Shown here: positions 50,730-60,850 of the stretch, piece by piece | Numbering within the stretch: the stretch's first letter is position 1 | How the letters are laid out: every line of letters starts with the position of its first letter | Source of the DNA: Desulforhopalus sp. | Lineage (GTDB): Bacteria; Desulfobacterota; Desulfobulbia; Desulfobulbales; Desulfocapsaceae | Assembly: GCA_030247675.1 (NCBI GenBank) | Contig: JAOTRX010000002.1 | Location: forward strand, 1,550,001 to 1,614,000 | Length of the DNA stretch: 64,000 nt | Reading direction: 5' to 3' | The notes under the pieces: generated by a model | Told to the model about the DNA's origin: nothing | Database searches by the model: none | Seen by the model: only the letters and a program-made list of their open reading frames with translations | Program-made: the position numbers and the translations under genes

Positions 50730-51075
50730 GGAGGGTGTCCGTACAAGGGAAATTCAGTTGTGAAAAGGGGCTCAGTCCTTTTGCGCTTTTGCGGCTGATT
50801 GCCGTGCATCTGCCTGAGGGGCAGCTTTCTGAACAAAGAATAAGGCATTTCCCGGTGATGTGCAATTTTTCTCCTGTCCGCTTCGAGTATCGAATAACAG
50901 GAGTCAGACGGTCAACGTCCTGATACGGCAGCTGTAATGTTGGGGTAGTCCACCGGGATGTGCAGTCTCTGGTTATCCTTGCAACAGTACTTGTGTAAAG
51001 GGTCACAACGGCGTATTTTATTGCTTGTTACAGATGCTCTCTGTTCCACCAAAATCTTGCTATGGGAGAAGGCCT
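50730..51075. other. Divergent intergenic region, nothing recognised
   Basis: It lies between the leftward HDOD gene and the rightward DUF3060 gene. It is rich in small repeats of mixed composition, but I found no convincing promoter, hairpin or RNA. The ribosome site for the rightward gene (GGGAGAAGG) is at its right end. Confidence 0.45.
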
Positions 51076-51618
51076 ATGAAATCATTGATTGTTGTTGCAG
51101 GCGGGATAACCTTGATGGCCGCGTGTACAGTTTTTGCGGCGGACAATGCGGTGATCAGTCTCCCCGGCCTGGAAATTCGCGCCGACGGCAGCATGTCGGC
51201 GCCGGGCGTGGAGATCGGCCCGAACGGCAGCGTTCAGGTGCCGGGAGGGGCGACGGGCCAGGGCAAGGGCAGTGCCGCCGGGGGAGTTGCCATTGATTCG
51301 AGCGGGCGGGTACAGACCCCCGGGGTGGTCATTGAAGGCGGCAGCGGTGGTGACGGCGATGTTATCATCACCTCGGACGGCAGCACCATCAACACCTCGG
51401 TCTCCAAACAGAACCTGTTTGTCAAGGGCAGCGACAACAAGCTGAATGGCGCCGGGCACGTCCTCACCCTCTCGGTCAACGGCAACAAGAATACCATCGA
51501 GCTGCGGGACAAGGTCGACCGGGTGGTGGTGACCGGCAACGATAACAGCATCACCTTCCCTAATCGTGACGCACGGATTGAAGACTCCGGCAAAGGCAAT
51601 GTTTTTCCGAAGAAATAG
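51076..51618 (+). CDS. Exported DUF3060-type repeat protein
   Basis: A 180-residue secreted protein. Signal peptide MKSLIVVAGGITLMAACTVFAA; a cysteine in AAC is followed by a typical AXA cleavage, so Sec/SPI is likelier than lipoprotein. Residues 25-95 are Gly/Ser/Val repeats (GLEIRADGSMSAPGVEIGPN), and residues 110-180 form a DUF3060 beta-helix with short repeats such as LFVKGSDNKLNGAG, LSVNGNKNTIEL and VVVTGNDNSITF. The 14-base spacing to the next gene implies an operon with the phosphoesterase lipoprotein. Function unknown; cell-envelope location expected. Confidence 0.82.
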   Translation: MKSLIVVAGGITLMAACTVFAADNAVISLPGLEIRADGSMSAPGVEIGPNGSVQVPGGATGQGKGSAAGGVAIDSSGRVQTPGVVIEGGSGGDGDVIITSDGSTINTSVSKQNLFVKGSDNKLNGAGHVLTLSVNGNKNTIELRDKVDRVVVTGNDNSITFPNRDARIEDSGKGNVFPKK

Positions 51619-51631
51619 CTAGGTGGGCGGT

Positions 51632-52591
51632 ATGCAGAGGGGGGCGACGATACCGAGGACGGGGGCTGGCAGGTTCGGCTGGGTGCTGGCCTTCTTGCTT
51701 TTTCTCGCCGGTTGTGCTGGTGGACCGGGGGGCGACTCACCGGTGGTTCAGCAGCCTGCCGGCAAGGGCGAGCCCTTTGTCCTGTGGATGCTATCCGACA
51801 TCCAGGCCAAAACAGCGGAGGAACGGCAGGCCTTCGAAAAGACCATCGATGATGTCAACGCCCAGGTGCCCCGGGTCGATATGGGAGTTATCGCCGGTGA
51901 CCTTATGGCATCGCGCAGCCGGGATGAGGCATTTTCCTGGTTCCTGAATACCCGCAACCGCTCAAAGGCCCGCCACTGGTTTGAGCTTGCCGGCAACCAC
52001 GATGCCCGGTCGCAGCCACTCTTTAATCACTATTTTCCCCGGCCCGCCGCCTATGGGGTGGAGTTCGGCAATGTCCTCGTGCTCCTGCTGGCCGATACGG
52101 TCGCCAGTTCGGCAACCGAGATCTCCGATGCGGCCTTTGCCTGGTGGCGGGATATGGTGCTCGGCAATCAGCAGCGGATCATCATCACCGTAAGCCATGC
52201 CCAACTGGAAGAAAGCGGCCTCCTCGGCTCGTCCATCGCCGATCGGCGGATAGACAGATCGGCGCGTTTTGAAGATGTCCTGCGGCATGCGCGGGTCGAT
52301 GTCTGGGCCTCCGGTCATTGCCACCTGCCGCACTGGCTGCCGGCAACGGTGAGCATTCAGGAGGAACTCGGCGGCACCTGCTTTATCAATGTCAGCGCCA
52401 TTCAGCCCGGGATGCTCATGGACAGCCAGTCACGGCTGTTCTTTTTTACCGAAGACTCCGACACGCTGCTCATCCGCTCCCGCAACCACACTGCCGGACG
52501 GTTTCAAGAGGGGCGGGACGTGGTCATCCGCCTGTCGAAACCCTTTGTCCGGGGCGAAAAGGAGCCGCGGGTCATAAGCGGCCCCAGGTAA
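51632..52591 (+). CDS. Metallophosphoesterase-like lipoprotein
   Basis: A 319-residue protein with a lipoprotein signal (LAFLLFLAGC, lipidation at the Cys). The mature part has calcineurin-type phosphoesterase motifs: WMLSDIQ (DxH with Gln in place of His), GVIAGDLMA, AGNHDAR, ITVSHAQLEE and a C-terminal ASGHCHLPHW. The set of metal ligands is nearly complete, so activity is likely, on an unknown phosphodiester. It probably sits on the inner face of the outer membrane or in the periplasm. ATG 51632 with AGGTGG upstream is preferred over a GTG three codons earlier. Confidence 0.82.
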   Translation: MQRGATIPRTGAGRFGWVLAFLLFLAGCAGGPGGDSPVVQQPAGKGEPFVLWMLSDIQAKTAEERQAFEKTIDDVNAQVPRVDMGVIAGDLMASRSRDEAFSWFLNTRNRSKARHWFELAGNHDARSQPLFNHYFPRPAAYGVEFGNVLVLLLADTVASSATEISDAAFAWWRDMVLGNQQRIIITVSHAQLEESGLLGSSIADRRIDRSARFEDVLRHARVDVWASGHCHLPHWLPATVSIQEELGGTCFINVSAIQPGMLMDSQSRLFFFTEDSDTLLIRSRNHTAGRFQEGRDVVIRLSKPFVRGEKEPRVISGPR

Positions 52592-52624
52592 GATTTCCTG
52601 GGCGGCGGACAGTGTCTTGCCAGT

Positions 52625-54394
52625 TTATTGCGGATTCCCGTCAAAAACCTCTCTGATCTTGGCGGCAAGTTCTTTCTTGGTGAAGGGCTTTTGGATGAAG
52701 TTCACCCCCTCATCAAGTACGCCGTGGTGGGCAATGACGTTGGAGGTATAGCCGGACATGAATATCAGCTTCAGATCCGGGTGGAGACCCACGACCTGCT
52801 TGGCCAGCTCCCGCCCGTTCATTTCCGGCATGATCACATCGGTCATCAGCAGATGAATCTTTCCGGCGTACTCCCCTGCCAGGCGGATCGCCTCTCCGGC
52901 AGTGGCTGCGGGAAGGACCGTGTAGCCCTGCAGGCTAAGCATTGTCATGGTCATCTTGAGGATAGCCGGTTCATCCTCGACCAGCAGGATGGTTTCATTG
53001 CCCCGGGCATCCTGAAGGAGGGCATCGCTCTTTATCGACAGCTCGTCGCCGGCGATGTGCCGGGGCAGGTAGATTTTGAAGGAGGAGCCTTTATTCGGCT
53101 CGCTGTAGACGTTGATGAAGCCGTGATTTTGTTTAACAATGCCATAGACCGTGGCAAGGCCGAGCCCGGTCCCCCGGCCGATTTCCTTGGTGGTGTAAAA
53201 CGGCTCGAAAAGGTGGGAAATCGTTTCGGGGGGCATGCCGCAACCGCTGTCGCTGACCACAAGGACGACATATTCGCCGGGATAACAATCGCTGTGGAGG
53301 GTGCAGTCGGCATCGTCGATGGCGACGGTGGTGGTCTCGATGGTAACCTTGCCGGTGTCGCCGATGGCGTCCCGGGCATTGATACAGAGGTTGGCGAGGA
53401 CCTGGTCGATCTGGGTGGGGTCCATCTTGATCAGCCAGGGGCTTGGGCCCGGCAGCCAGGCCAGCTCAATGTTTTCGCCGATCAGCCGCTTGAGCATTTT
53501 GAGCATGCCGCCTACCGTCTCATTGAGGTCAAGGACCTTGGGTGCCACTGTTTGTTTGCGGGCAAAGGCCAGGAGTTGCCGGGTCAGGTCGGCGGAACGG
53601 CCGGCCGCCTTGCCGATCTCCCGGAGATCGGCGAAAACCGGGTGGTCCGGACCCAATCGATCCTGGGTCATCTCGGCGTAGCCAAGAATCACACTGAGCA
53701 TATTATTGAAGTCGTGGGCAACGCCGCCGGCCAGGCGTCCCACCGTTTCCATCTTCTGGGCCTGGGTCAGCTGCAGCTGCAGTCTTTGATTTTCTTCATC
53801 GGCCTTTTTGTGTTCGGTAATGTCCCGGACGCTGGCAATGATCCCATTTATCGCCGGTTCATCGAGAAAACTCTGGGAGACGGCCTCGAAGTAGACCCAT
53901 TCGCGGGTTTTGTGGATATGTCGGAATTGGACGGTGACGGTTCGTTCAGGATGGTCGACGGCTTCCTGCCAGGCGTCAGTAACCAGGGGGAGGTCGTCCG
54001 GGTGAATGAGCAAGTCGAGCGATTTCCCGATTAATTCTTCAACCGGATAGCCGCTGATTCTCTCGGCTGCCGGGCTGGCGTACCTTTGACGGCCGTCGGC
54101 ATTGAATATCACCAGGCAGTCCGAGGAATTTTTGACAAGAAGGCGCAGCCTTTCCTCGCTTGCGCGAAGTGCCGATATCGATTGTTTGATTTTGCTGTCC
54201 AGCCGGGCAATGAGAAAATAGAGGAGGACGGAGGTGGTGATGATGTACAGCAGCCCCTTGAAAATCGCCAACTTGGTCATGATCGCCGGATCATGAACCA
54301 GCCAGCTGAGAGCCGTATCGGAAAAATAGATCCAGGCGCTGCCGAACAGGGCGTAGATGATGACGATCTTACAGATTTCCCAGTGTTTGCTCAT
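52625..54394 (-). CDS. Membrane PAS hybrid histidine kinase with C-terminal receiver
   Basis: A 589-residue kinase. Two N-terminal helices (about 7-25 and 40-62), PAS at about 80-200, HisKA with His in [20 protein letters not shown], HATPase with [10 protein letters not shown] and [11 protein letters not shown], and a REC domain at about 465-585 with Asp in [13 protein letters not shown]. The HisKA type matches kinases of the PAS-hybrid class whose partner is often an orphan receiver, such as the one at 45267. ATG 54394 is preferred because the longer reading adds a basic, proline-rich stretch. It is divergent from another large kinase at 54597. Confidence 0.9.
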   Translation of the reverse strand: MSKHWEICKIVIIYALFGSAWIYFSDTALSWLVHDPAIMTKLAIFKGLLYIITTSVLLYFLIARLDSKIKQSISALRASEERLRLLVKNSSDCLVIFNADGRQRYASPAAERISGYPVEELIGKSLDLLIHPDDLPLVTDAWQEAVDHPERTVTVQFRHIHKTREWVYFEAVSQSFLDEPAINGIIASVRDITEHKKADEENQRLQLQLTQAQKMETVGRLAGGVAHDFNNMLSVILGYAEMTQDRLGPDHPVFADLREIGKAAGRSADLTRQLLAFARKQTVAPKVLDLNETVGGMLKMLKRLIGENIELAWLPGPSPWLIKMDPTQIDQVLANLCINARDAIGDTGKVTIETTTVAIDDADCTLHSDCYPGEYVVLVVSDSGCGMPPETISHLFEPFYTTKEIGRGTGLGLATVYGIVKQNHGFINVYSEPNKGSSFKIYLPRHIAGDELSIKSDALLQDARGNETILLVEDEPAILKMTMTMLSLQGYTVLPAATAGEAIRLAGEYAGKIHLLMTDVIMPEMNGRELAKQVVGLHPDLKLIFMSGYTSNVIAHHGVLDEGVNFIQKPFTKKELAAKIREVFDGNPQ

Positions 54395-54596
54395 CTTCGG
54401 CAGCTGTCTCCAAAGGCCTGTAAGGGTTGGCGGACGACTTCTTCCTGGCTCAGCATAAGGGATCGGATGCATTTTGTAAATCAGCAAGCAACAAATCCGC
54501 GAACGCAGCGAATTTGCATTCATCTCAATGTTATGCGATACTACTTCGTCGTAACATTTCTCAGAAACGCCCTTTCTTTACAAGTTTGATGGCAAC

Positions 54597-57500
54597 ATGT
54601 CGTTACTAAAGCAAATTTCAGAAAGCTTTCGCTTTCGCATCGTATCCTCGTTTTTGCTGGTGTTGCTCCCCGCCCTGATCGTATTGGCTGTCGCGGTGCA
54701 GTATTTTTTCATACCTTCAATGCGACAGGGAGTGAAAGAGGAACTTGCCAATTCGACCCGGGTGCTGACCGGATCCATGCGGGCCAGTGCCGGTGCCTTA
54801 ATCCGTAATCACCTCAAGGCAATTGCCGAAAAGAACCGGGAAATCGCCGGCCAGCACCTCTCTTTAGTTGATCAGGGATTGCTGACTCGCGAGGAGGCCG
54901 TCAAACGGCTGCGGGCTATTTTTCTCAGCCAACAAATCGGCAGCTCGGGATACATCTACTGTCTCGACCACAATGGCAATGTCCCCATCCATCCCAACAA
55001 AGATGTGGAAAACACCGACGTTACCGGTTTCCAGTTTGTTCGTGAACAGCTGAAGCGTAAGGAGGGCTATATTGAATATGACTGGCAGAATCCAGGTGAG
55101 CAGTCAGCTCGTCCAAAGGCGCTGTATATGGTGTATTTCGAACCTCTGGATTGGATAATATCTGTTTCAAGTTACCGGGCTGAATTTAACGAACTCCTCG
55201 ATTTGCAAGATTTTCGTGATGCGGTTACCTCTCTCAAGTTTGGCAAAAGCGGCTACGCATATGTTTTCAACAAAGAGGGTAAGGTGTTGTTGCACCCGGT
55301 GCTGGGGTATTTGACGGATCTGTCAACGATCGATGCGGCTACCGAAAGCCTAAAACCTATGCTTACCCAGGATTCAGGTATTGTCGAATATGAATGGCGC
55401 AACCCTGAAGAACCGCAAGCCCGCAAAAAGATAGCAGTATTTGAAAGCGTGCCGGAATATGGCTGGATAGTTGTCTCCTCCGCCTATCTCGAAGAGGTGA
55501 TGGCCCCCGTGGATTTGATTGTCCGTTTGGGATACATCGCCATGCTTGCTGTTGTTGCGGCTGTTGGTCTTGCCACGTTTCTGCTGAGTGGCCGTTTGAG
55601 CCGGCCGATTGATGCGATGCTGCATCAGTTAGACGACAACACCAAAAGTGGTATCCATAAACCGCTGCCAACGCAGTCGAATGATGAAATTGGCAGATTG
55701 GCCCAAGAATTCAACAATTTTTTCACAGTCATACATTCGCAAGGCGAGCAGCTGCGTAAGGAAAGGGAGCGGTATCAAAGTCTTTTTGAAACCAGCCCGG
55801 ACGCGGTCTTTCTCATGCAAGGAATGAAGATAATTGATTGTAATCCAGCAACTTGTGAAATTTTTGCAGGAACCAGGGAGGCGATTCTCGGCCGTAGTGT
55901 TGTTGATCTTTCCCCGCCTTTCCAAGGAGATAATATAAGCTCAGCATTGCTTGCTGAAAAAATTACCGGGCAGCTTCCGGAGAAACGCCTCCAGGCCTTT
56001 GACTGGGTTCATAAAACGGTGGACGGCCGGCTCTTCGATGCGGAGGTGCGATTAAAACCCTTCGGCGACGACGATGATGAAATGTTGATGGTGGCCTTTG
56101 TGCGCGATATCACCAAGCGAAAACGGGCTGAAGAGGCACTGCTGCTCACCCAGTTTATCTTTGACAAGGCCTCGGTCGGCATCTTTAGAAGTGGCGCGGA
56201 TGCCCGGATTTTAAATGTAAACGAACAGGCCTGCAAAAGTCTTGGATATACCCGGGAAGAACTCTGCCAGCTGTCGCTCTTTGATATCGATCCGGCCCTG
56301 TCGCCGGAGACCTTTAAGGGACTGAGGGAAAAGAGGGTCGAGCACAGTGTAGTGGAGTTTGAGTCCTTGCACCGCAGCAAAAATGGCTACGTCTTCCCCG
56401 TCCATATAAGCTCAAATCTCCTGGAATACCAAGGTGAGCAATTCTCCATCTCTTTTGTCCGCGATATCACCGAAGAAAAAAACAATGAAAAGCAGAAAGC
56501 GATCATGGAAGCACATCTGCAGCAGGCCCAGAGAATGGAGGCACTCGGGACCCTGGCGGGAGGGGTCGCCCATGATTTCAACAACATTCTTACCGCCATC
56601 ATCGGCTATACCGATTTAACCAAGCTTGCCAGCCATGACAACCCACAGATACAGGCGTATCTGGTGCAGCTGCAATCGGCCAGCTTGCGCGCCAAGAATC
56701 TCGTCAAACAGATACTGAGTTTCAGCAAGCAAGGCAACCTTGAGAAACGGCCGATAGATATCAGCCAGGTTCTGCATGAGGCACTCGATCTGTTTAAAGG
56801 GTCGATTCCCTCGGGTATAGAACTCCATCAACATATACAGGCTGATTTAGGTACCGTTATTGCGAATGAAACGCAGATCCATCAGGTCATAATGAACCTC
56901 TGCACCAATGCCTGCCACGCAATGGGCAAAGGTGGCGGGCGATTGGAGATCGATCTTGTCCCGGTGAGCATTACCGACAGGGATGCAATAAATTACCCGG
57001 ATCTCACCACCGGGCAATACCTGAAACTTGTGGTGATTGATACCGGGCATGGCATCACCGCCGATGATCTTGCCAATATATTTGAACCGTACTTCACTAC
57101 AAAACCGATGGGCGAGGGGACCGGTTTGGGCCTTTCGACGGTCCACGGGATCGTCAAGGACCATGGCGGAGGCATAAAGGTCTACAGTGAGGTGCATGTC
57201 GGAACCACCTTCCAGATCTTTCTGCCGCTCGTCGAGTCTGAGTCCGAGACTTCGCTCTTGTCCGAAAGTGAACTGCTGCGAGGGACCGAAACCATCCTCT
57301 ATGTCGATGACGAAAAATATCTGATCGATTTGGGCAAAGAATTGCTGGAGGGTCTTGGCTATACGGTAGAAACCAGGGCGAGTTCGCTTGACGCCTGGGA
57401 GGCCTTTCAGGTGCATCCGGGAAAATATGATCTGGTCATCACCGACATGACCATGCCGCAACTGTCAGGCATGGAGCTTGCGATGAAGATTTTGGAAATT

Positions 57501-57671
57501 CAACCGGATATGCTGGTAATTCTCTGCACCGGCTTCAGCACCCGACTAAACGCCGAGAGACTGAAAGGCATTGGTGTTAAAAAAGTCTTAATGAAACCGG
57601 TTACTCTCATGGAATTATCGGTGGCCGTTCGCGAGGTGCTGGATGAGGCGAAGGGGGGCCATACAGGTTAA
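54597..57671 (+). CDS. Double-sCache, HAMP, two-PAS hybrid histidine kinase with receiver
   Basis: A 1024-residue kinase. TM1 lies at 16-40. Two periplasmic single-Cache modules (about 60-200 and 205-300) each show the phrase GY-Y-x8-HP: GYIYCLDHNGNVPIHP and GYAYVFNKEGKVLLHP. TM2 is near 308-330, then HAMP, PAS (about 390-510), PAS (about 515-635), HisKA with [20 protein letters not shown], HATPase with DTGHGITADD and GTGLGLSTVHG, and REC with Asp in LVITDMTMPQLSG. Such Cache sensors detect small organic acids or similar ligands. No regulator gene is adjacent. Confidence 0.93.
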   Translation: MSLLKQISESFRFRIVSSFLLVLLPALIVLAVAVQYFFIPSMRQGVKEELANSTRVLTGSMRASAGALIRNHLKAIAEKNREIAGQHLSLVDQGLLTREEAVKRLRAIFLSQQIGSSGYIYCLDHNGNVPIHPNKDVENTDVTGFQFVREQLKRKEGYIEYDWQNPGEQSARPKALYMVYFEPLDWIISVSSYRAEFNELLDLQDFRDAVTSLKFGKSGYAYVFNKEGKVLLHPVLGYLTDLSTIDAATESLKPMLTQDSGIVEYEWRNPEEPQARKKIAVFESVPEYGWIVVSSAYLEEVMAPVDLIVRLGYIAMLAVVAAVGLATFLLSGRLSRPIDAMLHQLDDNTKSGIHKPLPTQSNDEIGRLAQEFNNFFTVIHSQGEQLRKERERYQSLFETSPDAVFLMQGMKIIDCNPATCEIFAGTREAILGRSVVDLSPPFQGDNISSALLAEKITGQLPEKRLQAFDWVHKTVDGRLFDAEVRLKPFGDDDDEMLMVAFVRDITKRKRAEEALLLTQFIFDKASVGIFRSGADARILNVNEQACKSLGYTREELCQLSLFDIDPALSPETFKGLREKRVEHSVVEFESLHRSKNGYVFPVHISSNLLEYQGEQFSISFVRDITEEKNNEKQKAIMEAHLQQAQRMEALGTLAGGVAHDFNNILTAIIGYTDLTKLASHDNPQIQAYLVQLQSASLRAKNLVKQILSFSKQGNLEKRPIDISQVLHEALDLFKGSIPSGIELHQHIQADLGTVIANETQIHQVIMNLCTNACHAMGKGGGRLEIDLVPVSITDRDAINYPDLTTGQYLKLVVIDTGHGITADDLANIFEPYFTTKPMGEGTGLGLSTVHGIVKDHGGGIKVYSEVHVGTTFQIFLPLVESESETSLLSESELLRGTETILYVDDEKYLIDLGKELLEGLGYTVETRASSLDAWEAFQVHPGKYDLVITDMTMPQLSGMELAMKILEIQPDMLVILCTGFSTRLNAERLKGIGVKKVLMKPVTLMELSVAVREVLDEAKGGHTG

Positions 57672-57808
57672 GAACTGTCTGTCCTTGCCACGAGCGGATG
57701 GTTTCTGGCTTTCTGGGGAAATATTCGTTGCAATCATCGCCGTTCACTGCATATATATCGGCTGATAAAACTGCGCAGTTGCAAGGGATATGAAAGGAGG
57801 CCGGCATC

Positions 57809-58597
57809 TTGAATCTACAGCGATCGATATTTACAAACCTCATCACAGTTCCAACTTTCATTTGTTGTTTTAGTTGCCTGGCCTTTGGGCTGAGCGACAA
57901 TTTCAACGACAACACCCTTGGCTCCTATTGGACACTGTTTGAGGATAGCCATAGCACCCTCCGCCTTGCAGAACAAAACAATCGCCTTGAGGTGATTGCC
58001 AATGCGCCTTTGTCATTCTCGACCGATGCAATCTATTTAAGTAATGGTCTCAACGGCTTCCAGCTTTCAACCGATCACGACTTTTCGATATCGATTGATT
58101 ACAGCTATACCGGTGCAGCGGTACTGGGCAGCGGCTTTTTCGACGCAATCTCTCTTGTCCTGGGTGTCGGGCGCGATCTTGATGGAACGGATTCGGCCGC
58201 TATTGGGGTTGCCCGGACCTATTTCAACACCCTGAACAGCGTTGCAGCGTATCGAACCGATGACGATCAAACCATAGCACCAATCGGTTTCGTACAACAA
58301 TCAAGCGGCACGATGTTCGTTTCCTATGATGCTGCAAATGATGATCTTTTCCTCGGACTGATGGGCGGCGACTCTTTCACCTTGGCAGATACCGTCATCG
58401 GCAAATGGAATGCATCCTCCCTGTGGGTTTCATTTGGCGCCCGCGGTAATGGAGCGACGCTGGTATCCGGCAATGCCTCACTCGACAATTTTCAAATAAC
58501 CGAAGGGGATGTAAACGCAGTCCCCGAACCGGCCACTTCCACACTGTTTCTTGCCGCTGGCGCGGTATGCCTGTGGCGACGATTTCGCAAAGTCTGA
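57809..58597 (+). CDS. PEP-CTERM sorted exported protein
   Basis: A 262-residue secreted protein with an N-terminal signal (TVPTFICCFSCLAFG) and the C-terminal PEP-CTERM sorting tail: VPEPATSTLFLAAGAVCLWRRFRK, that is motif, hydrophobic helix and basic end. The middle is a beta-rich jelly-roll-like domain (SDNFNDNTLGSYWTLF...), similar to domains of other PEP-CTERM proteins. TTG 57809 with AAGGAGG upstream is the start. Processing needs an exosortase, none of which is in the window, so it must be encoded elsewhere. Destination: outer surface or exopolysaccharide matrix. Confidence 0.88.
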   Translation: MNLQRSIFTNLITVPTFICCFSCLAFGLSDNFNDNTLGSYWTLFEDSHSTLRLAEQNNRLEVIANAPLSFSTDAIYLSNGLNGFQLSTDHDFSISIDYSYTGAAVLGSGFFDAISLVLGVGRDLDGTDSAAIGVARTYFNTLNSVAAYRTDDDQTIAPIGFVQQSSGTMFVSYDAANDDLFLGLMGGDSFTLADTVIGKWNASSLWVSFGARGNGATLVSGNASLDNFQITEGDVNAVPEPATSTLFLAAGAVCLWRRFRKV

Positions 58598-59191
58598 CAG
58601 AATCAACAGAACCGACCCTTTGAAGTCAGGCGGATTATTCAGAACCCCTCCCTTGGGTCTGAAAAAAGGCGATTTGAAGGGTGTTTTTGTTCATAAATTC
58701 AATCTTCAAAACCAAATGTATCTTCTTGCTTATCACCTTATCAAGGAGGAAATCCTTGAGCTTATTATGCTGGGACCTCACGGAAATTATTACAGAGATC
58801 TGAAAACGTATCTAAAAATTTGATAATTTTGGGATTACAACCAGTTCAGCCTGAGCGTGGGAAGGCCCAGTTGTCAAGTCTAACCCAGCTCTCAGCTCTG
58901 ACCCATACCTGATACATCCGCTAGTATCAAGAATACTAAGTCTCATTTGAAGTTTCCCCTGGCACAAGGGAAACACGATTTGGCTTCTGTATCTGGTAGC
59001 AGCGACGATGTGTTGGGCTATATTCTCAATCCCCTCTCTAGGCGAAGAGATGTTTCTTGCCAAATTTGGACATAAAAGGATACGATGATGATTGTAAAGG
59101 CAAAAGACTTGATCATCAAACGTGATTGATTCGAGTCAGCATATTAAGCGATGTCACGTCGCCTCACCTTCACCTGATCATCACCGATTGC
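58598..59191. other. Intergenic region, no supported gene
   Basis: A 594-base stretch with only short frames of poor composition on both strands. A frame on the minus strand at 58812-59063 has no ribosome site and no recognised family. It marks the transition to the more AT-rich right end of the window. Confidence 0.45.
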
Positions 59192-60589
59192 ATGTTCGAA
59201 AGAGATGAGCCCTTATGGGATAAAACCTTACGACGAATACGTCTGATCTGGCCTCTTGGTGATCAATCCGGTTCGCAAAATTATTTTGATCCCGATCTGC
59301 CGGCCAGTGATCTGCAAAAACTGCGAGAAAAAATTGACGCATGCCTTGAAGGACGGGGCGGGGAGGTTTCCGCACGGACAAGGGCCGCGGAACTGGGCGA
59401 AACATACCTCTCCCTCAATGCCCAGGGTCGTCAAAGATTTCTTGAACTCCTTGCCAGGGAATACGATGTTGATAATGCTGCGGTAGAAGCGGCTATCAAC
59501 GCTCGGTTAAAAGATTCGGAGACGGAGGGTTGGCGGCGGACGAATCATACGTTACGTAATCTCCTCACCCCGCCGCGAACGCATCTCCTTAAACAATTCA
59601 ATGGATTGCGAGAGGGCGTTAAATTTCTCGTTGACCTCCGGGCCGAACTCTTGCCGCTTGCCACCTCCGATCCGGCACTCAAGTCTCTTGATCAAGATAT
59701 TCTCAGTCTCCTGTCTTCATGGTTCGATGTCGGTTTTCTTGATCTGCAGCGTATAACCTGGGACACTCCTGCGGTAATTCTTGAAAAGTTGATAAAATAT
59801 GAGGCGGTTCATGAGATACGATCCTGGCAGGATTTAAAAAATCGGCTGCGCGAAGATAGGCGTTGTTATGCGTACTTTCACCCTCGCATGCCACAGGAAC
59901 CACTTATTTTTGTCGAAATTGCCCTAGTCAATGGCATAGCCGCAAATATTCATGACCTCCTTGATGAAGGAAAGACAGCACTCCCACCGCAAAAGGCGGA
60001 CTGTGCCATTTTTTACTCTATTTCTAACTGTCAGACCGGTCTCGCCGGTGTAGGATTTGGCAATTTTCTAATTAAAAATGTGGTCAAGGATCTAAGCGCT
60101 AAACTGCCAAACCTTAAAACCTTTTCAACACTTTCACCGATCCCCGGTTTTCTCGCCTATCTTCGCCAACATCCGGATGAAGTGGTTCTGACAGAAAAGG
60201 AGAAAAAGTCCCTGAATGAAATTGCTGGTGTAACCGATGCAAAAGAGTTTTTTCTTGCAGCCTTGGACAACATCAAAGAGCATCTGGCGGAAGGCAACAC
60301 ATCTCCCTTAAAACCCATTCTGCTTCGGCTTTGTGCACGGTATCTTCTTTCCGCCAAGAAAGGTCGCCAGGCCTTTGATAGGGTGAGCCATTTCCACTTG
60401 TCAAATGGCGCAAAAATTGAGCGGATCAATTGGGCGGCCGACCTTTCCGAAAAAGGTATAAGCCAATCGGCAGGAATGATGGTGAATTATCTGTATCATC
60501 TTTCCCTTATAGAGAAGAACCATGAGGAGTACACAGGCAACGGTGAAATCGCAGCTTCTTCGGCAGTAAGCAAAATGGCCAAATCCTAA
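59192..60589 (+). CDS. Malonyl-CoA decarboxylase
   Basis: A 465-residue protein covering the whole MCD family length: helical N-terminal domain with ARTRAAELGETYLSLN and an all-helical LLKQFNGLREGVKFLVDLRAELL region, then the acyltransferase-like catalytic domain. Conserved blocks include the substrate-site SNCQTGLAGVGFGNFLIKNVVKDL, FSTLSPIPGFLAYL, and HFHLSNGAKIERINWAADLSEKGISQS before MVNYLYHL. The enzyme makes acetyl-CoA and CO2 from malonyl-CoA. ATG 59192 has no good ribosome site; an in-frame TTG at 59126 is possible. No malonyl-CoA synthetase or malonate transporter is nearby. Confidence 0.9.
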   Translation: MFERDEPLWDKTLRRIRLIWPLGDQSGSQNYFDPDLPASDLQKLREKIDACLEGRGGEVSARTRAAELGETYLSLNAQGRQRFLELLAREYDVDNAAVEAAINARLKDSETEGWRRTNHTLRNLLTPPRTHLLKQFNGLREGVKFLVDLRAELLPLATSDPALKSLDQDILSLLSSWFDVGFLDLQRITWDTPAVILEKLIKYEAVHEIRSWQDLKNRLREDRRCYAYFHPRMPQEPLIFVEIALVNGIAANIHDLLDEGKTALPPQKADCAIFYSISNCQTGLAGVGFGNFLIKNVVKDLSAKLPNLKTFSTLSPIPGFLAYLRQHPDEVVLTEKEKKSLNEIAGVTDAKEFFLAALDNIKEHLAEGNTSPLKPILLRLCARYLLSAKKGRQAFDRVSHFHLSNGAKIERINWAADLSEKGISQSAGMMVNYLYHLSLIEKNHEEYTGNGEIAASSAVSKMAKS

Positions 60590-60717
60590 TTGTTTCAGTA
60601 AACATTCTTTTCGGCCATCTTCCTTTACATACGGGCGACAACCTGTGGTACAGCGATGACTGCGGCAGTGTGAATCTGGAGTTCAGGGACATACTGCAAA
60701 CAGCCCTGTGGAGAAAT

Positions 60718-60833
60718 TTAAAGAGGGTCAGTGCGGTAAAGAGGGTCAGGGTAAAGAGGGTCAGTAAAGAGAGCCAGAGTCGATTTAGATTTTGCAGTAA
60801 ATAAAATTTTTAATTTGACTCTGACCCCATAAG
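60718..60833 (+). repeat. Clustered AAGAGGGTCAG repeats with inverted end, REP-like remnant
   Basis: The unit TAAAGAGGGTCAG occurs at 60718-60731, 60737-60749 and 60752-60764, and a variant with CCAGAGT at 60765-60780. The inverted form GACTCTGACCCC lies at 60817-60828. This motif family accompanies REP-associated tyrosine transposase elements; no transposase is encoded here. It precedes the orphan gene at 60851. Confidence 0.65.
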
Positions 60834-60850
60834 CAAAGAGGTGTAAGCGA

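Noticed and set aside
58812..59063. 83-codon minus-strand frame in the gap after the PEP-CTERM gene
   Set aside because: No ribosome site and no family; could be a remnant but evidence is insufficient.
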